DNA of 14,844 nucleotides from Thermoleophilia bacterium (GTDB lineage: Bacteria > Actinomycetota > Thermoleophilia > Gaiellales > Gaiellaceae), in assembly GCA_016844515.1 (NCBI GenBank), contig JAERMP010000078.1:1-14844 (forward strand), given 5' to 3'. The position numbers and the translations under genes are program-made. The notes below the pieces were generated by a model. It was not told where the DNA came from and made no database searches. It was given only the letters and a program-made list of their open reading frames with translations. The stretch's first letter is position 1, and each line of letters starts with the position of its first letter. Positions 5,597-12,142 of this stretch are shown here, piece after piece.

Positions 5597-6150
5597 GAGA
5601 GTGCCTGCTCGATGGCGACGCGAAGCCGGGCGCGATCCTCCTTCGCGTTGACCGCGCCTGCGAAGACCTCGACGACGTTCCCTTCACGGTCGAGGACGAA
5701 CGTCTCGGGAAAGCCCGTCACGCCGTAGCCGCCGAGGGTGTCGCCCGGCCCGTCGTAGACGATCGGGAACGTCAGGCCGAAGCGCCTCATGAACCTGCGC
5801 GCATCGCTACGGAAGTCCTTCGCATCGAGACCGACGACGACGACGCCTCGATCTCGGTTCTGCTGCCACACCTGCTCGAGGAACGGCGCCTCGTCCTTGC
5901 ACGGGATGCACCACGACGCCCAGACGTTGAGCACGACCGCCTGGCCCCGAAGCGACGAGAGCGTGAGCGCGCCCTCCCGATCGAGACGCTCGAGCGTGAA
6001 GTCAGGGGCCTGCGGGCGCTCGCCGCGCGCAGCGGCGGCAGCGAGATCGCCACCCTCCTCGGTGAGCAGGGTCCATGCGAGCAGGATGAAGAGCAGGACG
6101 ACCAGGCCCACGGCTACGCCTTGAGCGACGAGCTTCGCGCGCCGCGCCAA
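5593..6150 (-). CDS. Membrane-anchored TlpA/CcmG-like thiol:disulfide oxidoreductase
   Basis: This is an extracytoplasmic thioredoxin-fold protein that would take electrons from CcdA and reduce CcmH or apocytochrome c. One N-terminal membrane anchor is followed by a linker (GERPQAPDFTL) and the thioredoxin domain. The active site is WASWCIPC and the cis-Pro segment is GVTGFPETFVLD. The start is uncertain. An upstream GTG at 6213 would give 206 residues but overlap the conserved 3' end of the L,D-transpeptidase by 55 bp, with no Shine-Dalgarno. A TTG at 6150 (185 residues) follows that gene's stop by 8 nt and has AGG about 11 nt upstream. It leaves the typical short basic N-terminus ARRAKL before the membrane helix, so I prefer it. 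The 3' end overlaps ccmH by 4 bp. Confidence 0.9.
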   Translation of the reverse strand: MARRAKLVAQGVAVGLVVLLFILLAWTLLTEEGGDLAAAAARGERPQAPDFTLERLDREGALTLSSLRGQAVVLNVWASWCIPCKDEAPFLEQVWQQNRDRGVVVVGLDAKDFRSDARRFMRRFGLTFPIVYDGPGDTLGGYGVTGFPETFVLDREGNVVEVFAGAVNAKEDRARLRVAIEQALS

Positions 6151-6158
6151 CGTCGCCG

Positions 6159-7226
6159 CTACCTGGCGATGATGAAGACGGGAGTCCCGATCTTCACGTG
6201 CTGGAACAGCCACTCGGCGTCAGGGATATGCATCCGGATGCATCCATGCGAGGCTGAGTAGCCGATCGATGCGGCGTCGGGTGTCCCGTGGATCCCGACG
6301 TACTGCGCCGAGATCCCCATCCACCGTGTTCCCAGCGGATTGCCGGGTCCCGGTGGGACCGGCTCCTCGCCGGCAGCCCACGGCGAGGGCGGCGGGTACC
6401 ACCACGGATTCCGCCGCATGTTCACGATCTCGTAATTGCCGAGCGGCGTCGGGTACGCAGCCTGGCCCGTCGCGACTCCGAACCAACGGACGAATTTGGC
6501 GTCGACGAAGTACAGGAGCCTCTTCGATTCGCGAAGGATGACGACTGCCGTGTCGAGATCGAGCGAGGCCACCTTCGGCTTCAAGGTTTCGAACGCGAGA
6601 CGAATCGGAGCGCGTGTGTTCCGCTGGAGCGCATAGCGAACCGCCCGGGAGCTCGCGAGCCGCTTGAGCAGCCGCCCTTCCTCCGACTCGATCGCTCGGG
6701 GCTTCACGCCGTCGAGCGCGAGCCGCGCGTCGACCGGCTTCAGATCGAGCTCGCGTCCGAGGCGATCGACAAAGGCGCGGACGCGTGTACGGGAGACCTC
6801 GACATCGAGCGGGACGTTTGCACCGGGCCGAGAGACGCGTGCTCGACGAACGGCCTTCGATACATTCGGGCGCGCGCCGAGCGCGCTCGGGGAAAGGCGG
6901 ATCTTGCGAGTCGGGCTGACGACGAGGACGAGGGGGCGTGCGAATGCCCTCTGTACCACCTCGGTCGCCCGCTCGGGCATGAGACCGCCCACCTTGACGC
7001 CGCCGACCGTGACTCCGAACGCGATGGGAGCCGGAGGCGGCGGTGGCGGTGGCTCGATCGGCGGCTCGCTGGGCGGAGTCTCCGTCGTGGGCGGAGGATC
7101 GGTGGTCGTGACCGTCTGTCCGGGGTCGGCTCCGGCTGTTGCGGAGAGCGCGAACGCCGAGGCGAAGCCCACAAGCGCGCAGGCCGCAAGCAGCCCAGCA
7201 CCGATTGCGCGAGCCCAGGTCCTCAC
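6159..7226 (-). CDS. L,D-transpeptidase (YkuD) with N-terminal peptidoglycan-binding-like domain
   Basis: This secreted or anchored enzyme makes 3-3 cross-links in peptidoglycan or attaches proteins to it. In the 355 residues a signal/anchor lies at 7-33. A Pro/Thr-rich linker with a run of seven Pro follows (about 43-67). The domain beginning FGVTVGGVKVGGLMPERA resembles the PG_binding_4 type found before YkuD domains. The YkuD domain (about 223-355) holds the catalytic motif: IHGT with H313 and SHGCIRM with H327, C329 and R331. It is complete at the C-terminus. The GTG start overlaps the phosphodiesterase stop by 4 bp (GTGA). Sharing an operon with a thiol-redox system may be relevant, since the enzyme uses an extracytoplasmic catalytic Cys; that link is inference. 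Confidence 0.93.
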   Translation of the reverse strand: MRTWARAIGAGLLAACALVGFASAFALSATAGADPGQTVTTTDPPPTTETPPSEPPIEPPPPPPPAPIAFGVTVGGVKVGGLMPERATEVVQRAFARPLVLVVSPTRKIRLSPSALGARPNVSKAVRRARVSRPGANVPLDVEVSRTRVRAFVDRLGRELDLKPVDARLALDGVKPRAIESEEGRLLKRLASSRAVRYALQRNTRAPIRLAFETLKPKVASLDLDTAVVILRESKRLLYFVDAKFVRWFGVATGQAAYPTPLGNYEIVNMRRNPWWYPPPSPWAAGEEPVPPGPGNPLGTRWMGISAQYVGIHGTPDAASIGYSASHGCIRMHIPDAEWLFQHVKIGTPVFIIAR

Positions 7227-8011
7227 GTTTCCAGTGTAGACGCGAAAATGCGCGGATCGTTGGTCACAACGGCATCGACACCCGCTTCTTCGACTCGAGC
7301 GAGGTCCTGCGGATCATCGACAGTCCACGTGACGACGGTGGCACCACGGTCGTGCGCTCGACGAACGGCCGCCTTGCCGACCAGCGAGTGGTGAAGAACG
7401 AGCACCGTCGCGCGGGACGCGGAGAGCACAAGCGGCGCGGCGAGCGGCGTAACCCTTCGCAGTAGCCCGAGTCCGACGCGCGCGATCGGAGCACCGCGTC
7501 CGCTCTCGGTGATCCCGAGCACACCCCGCGGGACCGTGATGCCCACGCGTATGCGAGGCTCGATCTTCGCGAGCCGTCGCACCGTGCGGAAGTGGAACGA
7601 GCTCACGAAGCTGCGCTGGAGCAAATCGAACCGGCGTAGCGCCGCGACGACATCGGCCTCCGTCCCGCGGATCTTGAGATCGAGATGCAGGCCGGTCTCG
7701 CCGGCCTCGTCTACGAAGAACGCGAGCCCCTCGCCGAGCGTCGGTACTTCCGGGCAAATCTCCCTGAGACTCTCGAGCGACCGGTCTCGCACCGTGCCGC
7801 TCGCGGCGCCGTGACTCACCTCGTCGAGGTCGTTCGAGTGCGCGATCACGAGCTGGCCGTCGCGAAGATCGAGGACGTCGAACTCGATGAGATCCACGCC
7901 CGTTTCGACCGCTGCCCGGAAGGATTTGAGCGTGTTCTCGGGTGCGAGAGCCGCCGCCCCTCGGTGGCCAATGCGGAGCGGCCGCCCATCGCGCCGCTCG
8001 AGTGAGATCAC
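7223..8011 (-). CDS. Glycerophosphodiester phosphodiesterase (GDPD)
   Basis: The predicted reaction is hydrolysis of glycerophosphodiesters to glycerol-3-phosphate and an alcohol. The 262-residue TIM-barrel protein has the family motifs: GHRG (H16, R17), APENT (E25), EFDV (E43, D45) and IAHSND (H58). The barrel-end segment is TWTVDDP..ARVEEAGVDAVVTNDP. There is no signal peptide, so a cytoplasmic location is likely. The start is GTG 8011, overlapping the previous stop by 4 bp (GTGA). Substrate could be phospholipid breakdown products or a cell-envelope diester; the adjoining envelope genes do not settle this. Confidence 0.93.
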   Translation of the reverse strand: MISLERRDGRPLRIGHRGAAALAPENTLKSFRAAVETGVDLIEFDVLDLRDGQLVIAHSNDLDEVSHGAASGTVRDRSLESLREICPEVPTLGEGLAFFVDEAGETGLHLDLKIRGTEADVVAALRRFDLLQRSFVSSFHFRTVRRLAKIEPRIRVGITVPRGVLGITESGRGAPIARVGLGLLRRVTPLAAPLVLSASRATVLVLHHSLVGKAAVRRAHDRGATVVTWTVDDPQDLARVEEAGVDAVVTNDPRIFASTLET

Positions 8012-9555
8012 GGGTCCGGCCTCGTCGGCAGGTAATCCTCGTCGAGGCGGCCTCCCTCAGCGGCGTACGACACGATCATCCGGTCGGTAAGCCATTCGAC
8101 CGGCGCTCGATCGTCGGTCCACACGCGCCCGCCGGCCTCGAGCGGCCGCGCATTGCGAGCGAGGAGCTCACGCAGCGAGGAGAGATCGTCAGGGCCCCTG
8201 CGGAGGCGACGCTCGATCTCGCTTGCGGCGAGCGGATCCGTCAAGCCGAGCACGATGGTGTTGAAGCGAAGCGCCGGCCAGGCGAGAACCTGCGGGAACT
8301 CGGCGGCGAGCGTCGACCCGACGGCGCGCACGAGCCGCTTGTCGTCCGGGACGGCCGCGACGTTGAGGGCGACGATCCCACCTGGGGCGAGGTGCTCGTG
8401 AACGAGGCGGAAGAACTCGCGTGTCGCGAGGTAGAACGGCACGTACGGCTGGCGGTACGCGTCGACGACGATCAGGTCGTACAGCCGATCGGTCGAGCGG
8501 AGGAAGGGGCGAGCGTCCGCGTCATGAACCGTGAGGCGCGGGTTTTCGTCCATCGCGAAGTAGCGCCGGCCGACGCGGCTCACCGCAGGGTCGAGCTCGA
8601 CGCCGTCGATGTACGCCTCCGAGTAGTAGACGCCAAGCGCGCGAGCGGTCGTCCCGGCAGCGTTGCCGAGAATCGCCACGCGCGCGAGCGGATGATCGAG
8701 CAGCGGAGGGAGCGCGAGGAACGCGTCCCACACGCCCCCAGTTAGCACGGAGTCGGGTCGCCAGACGGAGTGCACCGCGACGCCCTCGTTCAACGAGAGG
8801 AGGCGCCGGCCGTCCGCTCGCTCGACGACCTGGATGTACTGGTGGTACGACGTCTCCTCGTGCAGGAGACCTGCCTCCGCCTTCACCGCGCCGGGCGGCA
8901 CGGCCGCGAGCGCCACCAGGGCGGCCGTGACGACGAGGTACCGAGCGCCGAGCAGAAGGCACGACGAGGCGGCGAGGAGCGCCGCGATAACGATGAACGT
9001 TCGTTGCGTTCCCAGTGCAGGAATGAGCACGAGCGCGGACAGGAACGTGCCGAGGAGCGAGCCCGCGGTCGACAACGCGTAGAGCCGCCCAGCAACTGCT
9101 CCGGCGGTCTCGATGGACGAGACGGCGAGCCTGATTGCGAACGGCGACACGATGCCGAGCAGCACGACCGGCGGCGCGAAGAGTAGGAGCACGGCCACGA
9201 AGCTCCCGATGACCGCACCCGCCGAGGCGTCATCCAGGCCCTCGACCGTGAGATCGAGGAACGGCTTCGCGACGAAGGGGATCGCCGCAACGCAGACGGC
9301 CGCGACGAGGACGATGGATCCGAGGAGCGATGGCCGCGGTCGTCTGTCAGCGATCCGGCCACCGAGCCAGTACCCCAGGGCGAGCGCGGCAAGAACGATC
9401 CCGATGAGGTTCGCCCACACAATGGTCGACGACCCGAAGTACGGCGCGAGCAGGCGCGATGCTGTTATCTCGGTCGCGAGCGCTCCGATCCCCGCGCCGA
9501 AGACGAGCGCTCCGAGCGCGAGGCTGCCCGGCCTCTCCACCACCGGCTCAGCCAT
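8008..9555 (-). CDS. Membrane-fused spermidine synthase-like protein
   Basis: This 515-residue fusion has an N-terminal membrane part (about residues 11-225, seven or so hydrophobic helices, MFS-like) and a C-terminal methyltransferase-fold spermidine-synthase domain (about 230-515). Recognisable segments are HEETSYHQYIQVVE (232-245), VAILGNAAGTTARAL (293-307), IDGVELDP (316-323), LTVHDADARPFL (341-352) and DLIVVDAYRQPYVPFYLATREFF (360 on). The glycine-rich loop is GNAAGTT rather than the usual GGGDGG-type. The catalytic segment lacks the standard DxxDP, so polyamine synthesis is doubtful. Fused proteins of this type are common in bacteria with unproven substrates. ATG 9555 directly follows the previous stop (TAG|ATG), and its own stop overlaps the GDPD start. 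Confidence 0.88.
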   Translation of the reverse strand: MAEPVVERPGSLALGALVFGAGIGALATEITASRLLAPYFGSSTIVWANLIGIVLAALALGYWLGGRIADRRPRPSLLGSIVLVAAVCVAAIPFVAKPFLDLTVEGLDDASAGAVIGSFVAVLLLFAPPVVLLGIVSPFAIRLAVSSIETAGAVAGRLYALSTAGSLLGTFLSALVLIPALGTQRTFIVIAALLAASSCLLLGARYLVVTAALVALAAVPPGAVKAEAGLLHEETSYHQYIQVVERADGRRLLSLNEGVAVHSVWRPDSVLTGGVWDAFLALPPLLDHPLARVAILGNAAGTTARALGVYYSEAYIDGVELDPAVSRVGRRYFAMDENPRLTVHDADARPFLRSTDRLYDLIVVDAYRQPYVPFYLATREFFRLVHEHLAPGGIVALNVAAVPDDKRLVRAVGSTLAAEFPQVLAWPALRFNTIVLGLTDPLAASEIERRLRRGPDDLSSLRELLARNARPLEAGGRVWTDDRAPVEWLTDRMIVSYAAEGGRLDEDYLPTRPDP

Positions 9556-9801
9556 CTACAGGCCGAAGACGCGCTCGATCTCGCCGAGCGTGCGCGCTGC
9601 GAGCACAGCAGCAACCGCGACGACGAGCGCGAGCACGAACCAGAACCGCAAGCTCGCCCACCGCTTCTCGCGATGTCGCTTCGCCTTGGCCGCCCGCCGG
9701 GCGCGATGGAGCCGATACGACCGCTCGACCGCCTCGGGATCGAGCGGGGGCTCCTCCTCGGAAGCTGTCACGGGAGCGGTCGTCGGTGCGAGATGAGCCA
9801 C
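9556..9801 (-). CDS. Small single-pass membrane protein, first gene of the operon
   Basis: This is an 81-residue protein of unknown function. The N-terminus is acidic and Pro-rich (PVTASEEEPPLDPEAVERS), followed by a very basic segment (RLHRARRAAKAKRHREKRW). One membrane helix (about 56-74) ends the chain with a short tail. By charge, the N-terminus should be cytoplasmic. I place the start at GTG 9801 because the -10 box TAGAAT lies exactly 7 nt upstream. A further GTG at 9831 would put that box inside the gene. It abuts the spermidine-synthase-like gene with no spacer and probably heads the seven-gene operon running to ccdA. Confidence 0.65.
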   Translation of the reverse strand: MAHLAPTTAPVTASEEEPPLDPEAVERSYRLHRARRAAKAKRHREKRWASLRFWFVLALVVAVAAVLAARTLGEIERVFGL

Positions 9802-9808
9802 AGAAGGG

Positions 9809-9814
9809 ATTCTA
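9809..9814 (-). promoter_or_regulatory. -10 box TAGAAT, promoter of the seven-gene minus-strand operon
   Basis: On the minus strand TAGAAT-N7-GTG (9801) predicts a leaderless transcript. It is identical in box and spacing to the response-regulator promoter. It lies in a 73-bp divergent region with the box at 9862. Confidence 0.5.
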
Positions 9815-9861
9815 GAAACAGATTTCCGCACTGTGCAGGCTGTCCAGCCGGTGCGAAGTCA

Positions 9862-9867
9862 TATTCT
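9862..9867 (+). promoter_or_regulatory. -10 box TATTCT for the four-helix membrane protein gene
   Basis: TATTCT is followed by 7 nt and the ATG at 9875. No Shine-Dalgarno precedes that ATG, which again suggests a leaderless transcript. Confidence 0.45.
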
Positions 9868-9874
9868 TCACTCG

Positions 9875-10321
9875 ATGGAGAGTCCCGAAGGACGCAGTCG
9901 CATGGGTTTTGCCGGCGCCGGAGGCCTTCCGGGCCTCGGCGGCCGGCTCACGTTTCTCCTGGGACTTCTCCTCGCACTATCCGCGCTCACCGGCTGGTAC
10001 ACGGGTGAGGGCCAGGGAACAACCGTCTCGGTGATCGGCTGGCACACGGGCACGATCGGCAAGATCGTCCTCTTCCTGGGACTGGCGACGGTCCTGCTCA
10101 TGGTGCTTCGAGAGGTCGGCGTAGCAATGCCCGCAGCTGTCCCCGAGAGCCTCGCCACGATCGGCATCGGCTCCGTCGCGACGATTCTCATCCTCGTTCG
10201 GCTCATCTCGATCCCTGACAGCTTCTTCTTCGCGAGTCGCGGAATCGGCATCTGGATCAGCCTGGCCTGTGCGATCGGGATCATCCTCGCCGGGCTACTC
10301 GAAGCCTCCGAAGAGCTCTAA
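9875..10321 (+). CDS. Four-helix integral membrane protein of unknown function
   Basis: This is a 148-residue protein with a short charged N-terminus (ESPEGRSRMG), a Gly-rich stretch (FAGAGGLPGLGG) and four hydrophobic helices. The first helix starts LTFLLGLLLALSALTGWYTG. The others are around GKIVLFLGLATVLLMVL, IGSVATILILVRLI and IGIWISLACAIGIILAGLL. There are no catalytic motifs. I choose ATG 9875 for its -10 box 7 nt upstream. An alternative ATG at 9902 has GAAGGA about 9 nt ahead and would shorten the protein by 9 residues without touching the helices. It converges on the next minus-strand gene with a 13-bp gap and no clear terminator. Confidence 0.75.
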   Translation: MESPEGRSRMGFAGAGGLPGLGGRLTFLLGLLLALSALTGWYTGEGQGTTVSVIGWHTGTIGKIVLFLGLATVLLMVLREVGVAMPAAVPESLATIGIGSVATILILVRLISIPDSFFFASRGIGIWISLACAIGIILAGLLEASEEL

Positions 10322-10334
10322 CGCCCAGAGGAGG

Positions 10335-10571
10335 CTACGGCGCAGTAACGGTCACGGTGACCGTGCGGATGGGCCCCTGCTGCGGAAGTGGGGTGAGCGT
10401 TCGAACGCTCGTGACTGTGCCGCTGTCCTCCGGTCGCTCGTCGAGCGTCCGGGCGAACGCGATCCCGAGGAGGAACGAGAGCGCAAGTGTGACGCCGATA
10501 AGCAGCGCGCGAACGACCGCTCCCCGGCGACGGGTACGCGTTCGCCGCTCCCGGCTCGGCCGTTCGAGCAT
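10335..10571 (-). CDS. Small single-pass membrane protein (78 aa)
   Basis: A very basic N-terminus (RPSRERRTRTRRRGAVVR) precedes one membrane helix (about 19-40). The remainder is a 38-residue Thr/Val-rich extracytoplasmic tail ending in TVTVTVTAP. The positive-inside rule puts the N-terminus in the cytoplasm. No known domain is recognised. The ATG at 10571 lies 2 bp after the stop of the upstream gene, so the two are cotranscribed. The repetitive tail codons create a 17-bp palindrome (10348-10364). Confidence 0.65.
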   Translation of the reverse strand: MLERPSRERRTRTRRRGAVVRALLIGVTLALSFLLGIAFARTLDERPEDSGTVTSVRTLTPLPQQGPIRTVTVTVTAP

Positions 10572-10573
10572 GC

Positions 10574-10909
10574 TCACGGCGCGTAGTCCACGGCGCCACG
10601 GGCATAGAGGTGGAACGCGGCGCCCTCGACGAGCGACATCGTGCGCGGCCAGTCTGGAACCTCGGCTTCCGCAAGGGCGCTGCGCGCCCAGACGTCCGCG
10701 CGGACGTACTCGTTCGCGAGCTCGCGAAGCGTGAAGGTGCCTCCCAGCCGACGACGCAGCTCGCTCAGGACCGCCTCGAGCTGTCGGCGCAGGTCGTCCT
10801 CCCTCGCGGGGTCGTGCGCGGCATCCACGAGACCCCGATATGCATCCTCCCACTCGAGCTTCGCGCTCAGGACGTCGGTCGTCACGAGGGCGCAGACTAG
10901 CTCGCGCAA
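10574..10909 (-). CDS. Hypothetical helical protein (at least 111 aa), 5' end unresolved
   Basis: This soluble, mainly helical protein has segments such as LEWEDAYRGLVDAAHDP, a long charged helix (EDDLRRQLEAVLSELRRRLG), then FTLRELANEYVRADVWARSAL and a C-terminal segment with DWPRTMSLVEGAAFHLYARG. I do not recognise the family. The first permitted start is TTG 10909, with no Shine-Dalgarno or -10 box. The frame stays open upstream to a stop at 10982. It reads plausibly as protein (WRERDPRELIPIL) but lacks ATG, GTG or TTG. A hairpin repeat (10949-10987) covers the upstream part, so the original start may have been lost. The stop lies 2 bp before the 78-aa membrane protein gene. Confidence 0.6.
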   Translation of the reverse strand: MRELVCALVTTDVLSAKLEWEDAYRGLVDAAHDPAREDDLRRQLEAVLSELRRRLGGTFTLRELANEYVRADVWARSALAEAEVPDWPRTMSLVEGAAFHLYARGAVDYAP

Positions 10910-10948
10910 GATCGGAATCAGCTCGCGCGGATCCCGCTCGCGCCAAAT

Positions 10949-10987
10949 CCCTGAAGGCAGCCGCTTCGCGGTTGCGGCGCTTCACTC
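10949..10987. repeat. Diverged second copy of the hairpin repeat seen at 11648
   Basis: CCCTGAAGGC-A-GCCGCTTCGCGG, then TTGC and CGCTTCACTC, matches 11648-11690 closely apart from a few substitutions and small gaps. The stem GCAGCCGC / GCGGTTGC with loop TTC (10957-10975) keeps pairing through one G-T wobble. It lies between DUF501 and the 5' end of the hypothetical gene. Confidence 0.6.
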
Positions 10988-11010
10988 CTGGATCAGCGCT
11001 CGCTCGAGTC

Positions 11011-11511
11011 TCAGAGCGCCTCCGAGCAGCACTCACCCACAGGCCACGGGGGCAGAACCTCCGCAAGGATCCGCTCGCCCAGGAGGTAGCCGGGTCGAGC
11101 CAGCGCGTAGGCGGCGTGAGCGTGGAGGCACTTGAGATGCTCCGGCGCTCGTGCGCCTCCAATCCCGAGATCGAGCGACGCGCCGGCATCGGACTCTTCG
11201 CCTTCGCCACCGAGCTCGCGCCGGATTCGACGCTGGTCGTCGGTGGCGCGCGCCAGCGACGCTGCAAGGACGGCGTCCGCCGCTGCCGTCCGGCCCCAAC
11301 GCTCGACGCCTCCCGCTGCTTCGAGTCGCGCGAGCGCTGCGACGAGATACGAGCACGTGAGGTAGTACATCGTCGGGAACGGCTCGCCGTTCACGTCATA
11401 AGGAGCCTGCTCGGTGACGGCCGGCAGGCCGAACGGGCAACGAACGGCGACCCGCCGAAACGCGCGAGGCTGTCGCCCGAGTTGCCGCGCCACCACGGCT
11501 CGGTCATTCAT
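11011..11511 (-). CDS. DUF501 family protein
   Basis: This is a 166-residue protein, the usual DUF501 length. The conserved motif RCPFGLPAVTEQAPYDVNGEP lies at residues 24-44 and is followed by FPTMYYLTCSYLVAAL. The C-terminal motif HLKCLHAHAAYALARPGYLLG (126-145) includes C128, H130 and H132. The conserved Cys and His residues suggest metal binding, but the role is unknown. In actinobacteria this gene typically follows ftsB next to eno, as here. The ATG 11511 is preceded by TAGTCT with a 6-nt spacer, so it probably has its own leaderless promoter downstream of the hairpin array. Confidence 0.92.
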   Translation of the reverse strand: MNDRAVVARQLGRQPRAFRRVAVRCPFGLPAVTEQAPYDVNGEPFPTMYYLTCSYLVAALARLEAAGGVERWGRTAAADAVLAASLARATDDQRRIRRELGGEGEESDAGASLDLGIGGARAPEHLKCLHAHAAYALARPGYLLGERILAEVLPPWPVGECCSEAL

Positions 11512-11517
11512 GAGTGA

Positions 11518-11523
11518 AGACTA
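11518..11523 (-). promoter_or_regulatory. -10 box TAGTCT for the DUF501 gene
   Basis: On the minus strand TAGTCT-N6-ATG (11511) with no Shine-Dalgarno fits a leaderless transcript. Confidence 0.4.
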
Positions 11524-11534
11524 GTCCTGCGCAA

Positions 11535-11564
11535 GACCGGAATCTGCGAGCGCAGATTCCGGTC
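11535..11564 (-). terminator. Perfect 14-bp hairpin downstream of ftsB, probable terminator
   Basis: GACCGGAATCTGCG (11535-11548) and CGCAGATTCCGGTC (11551-11564) are perfect inverted repeats separated by AG. On the minus strand the stem is followed by TTGCG, not a T-tract. The position, between ftsB and the DUF501 promoter, suits termination of the eno-pyk-ftsB transcript. Confidence 0.5.
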
Positions 11565-11576
11565 GCTGGTTGATGC

Positions 11577-11600
11577 TGGGGGAACCTCCCGGTTCCCCCA
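11577..11600. repeat. Perfect 10-bp hairpin in the ftsB-DUF501 gap
   Basis: TGGGGGAACC and GGTTCCCCCA pair perfectly around a TCCC loop. It is the second of five tandem hairpins filling the 185-bp gap 11512-11696. Confidence 0.7.
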
Positions 11601-11615
11601 GAACCCCCTCCACTG

Positions 11616-11690
11616 GTCCGCTCCGCGGACAAGGCGCTCCGCGCCTTCCCTGAAGGCGGCCGCTTCGCGGCCGCTACCGCCGCTTCCACT
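11616..11690. repeat. Tandem array of three mini-hairpins with 3-nt loops
   Basis: Three perfect stems follow one another: GTCCGC-TCC-GCGGAC (11616-11630), AAGGCGC-TCC-GCGCCTT (11631-11647) and GCGGCCGC-TTC-GCGGCCGC (11656-11674). On the minus strand the loops read GGA, GGA and GAA closed by GC pairs. The tail of this unit recurs at 10949. No open frame in the gap looks like a gene. Confidence 0.75.
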
Positions 11691-11696
11691 CAGCCG

Positions 11697-12098
11697 TTAC
11701 GAGCGGCGGTCTCGCGACGCGCTGCGCGCCTGCCGCCAGGCCGGGATGCCCTTGACAACGAAGAGCTGCTCTCCCGGCTTGACGTAGCCGATCCGACGAG
11801 CTTCGCGTTCGGTCGCTTCGATGCTCGTCGAGTTGACGAGGCGCAGCTCAAGCTGCGCGCGGGCGATCCTCAACGTCTCGACCTCGGCGCGTCGCGCAGC
11901 CAGATCACTTCGTGTCTCGAGGTAGGACGCGAGCGGTCGGTAGTACAGATAGACGGCGATTCCGAGAATGGCGACGGCCCAGAGCAGGCGAAGCCGCCGC
12001 CGCCGCACGCGCGGCCGCGCTTTCTTGCTCCGCGTGGGAGCCTTCTCCGTCGCCCTCCCTGCCATCACGCCAGGTTCAACACTCGGCGCCTCGCCCAT
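11697..12098 (-). CDS. ftsB: Septum formation initiator FtsB/DivIC-like protein
   Basis: FtsB is a bitopic divisome protein that links FtsQ and FtsL. This 133-residue version has a basic cytoplasmic N-terminus (SKKARPRVRRRRLRLL) and one membrane helix (about 39-53). A periplasmic coiled coil (about 58-90, DLAARRAEVETLRIARAQLEL) follows, then the family segment EATEREARRIGYVKPGEQLFVV. Gene order next to eno supports the call. The start is uncertain between ATG 12098 and ATG 12065 (VMAGRATEK); neither has a good Shine-Dalgarno, and both keep the whole functional part. It lies 44 bp after pyk and is probably cotranscribed with it. A strong hairpin lies downstream. Confidence 0.9.
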   Translation of the reverse strand: MGEAPSVEPGVMAGRATEKAPTRSKKARPRVRRRRLRLLWAVAILGIAVYLYYRPLASYLETRSDLAARRAEVETLRIARAQLELRLVNSTSIEATEREARRIGYVKPGEQLFVVKGIPAWRQARSASRDRRS

Positions 12099-12142
12099 TC
12101 TCGTGCTCGGAATCCGCCTTGTAACAGTCTGTTTCTTGGGCC

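Noticed and set aside
7040..7075. GGC/GGT microsatellite-like run in the L,D-transpeptidase
   Set aside because: It encodes the Pro-rich linker that is normal for such secreted enzymes. The frame is intact, so no phase-variation claim is made.
10348..10364. 17-bp palindrome ACGGTCAC-G-GTGACCGT near the convergent gene ends
   Set aside because: It is a by-product of the repeated Thr-Val codons at the end of the 78-aa gene and has no T-tract. A terminator role for the plus-strand gene cannot be excluded but is not supported.
11504..11689. 61-codon frame filling the ftsB-DUF501 gap
   Set aside because: It consists almost wholly of the hairpin repeats and lacks a start signal, so it is not counted as a gene.
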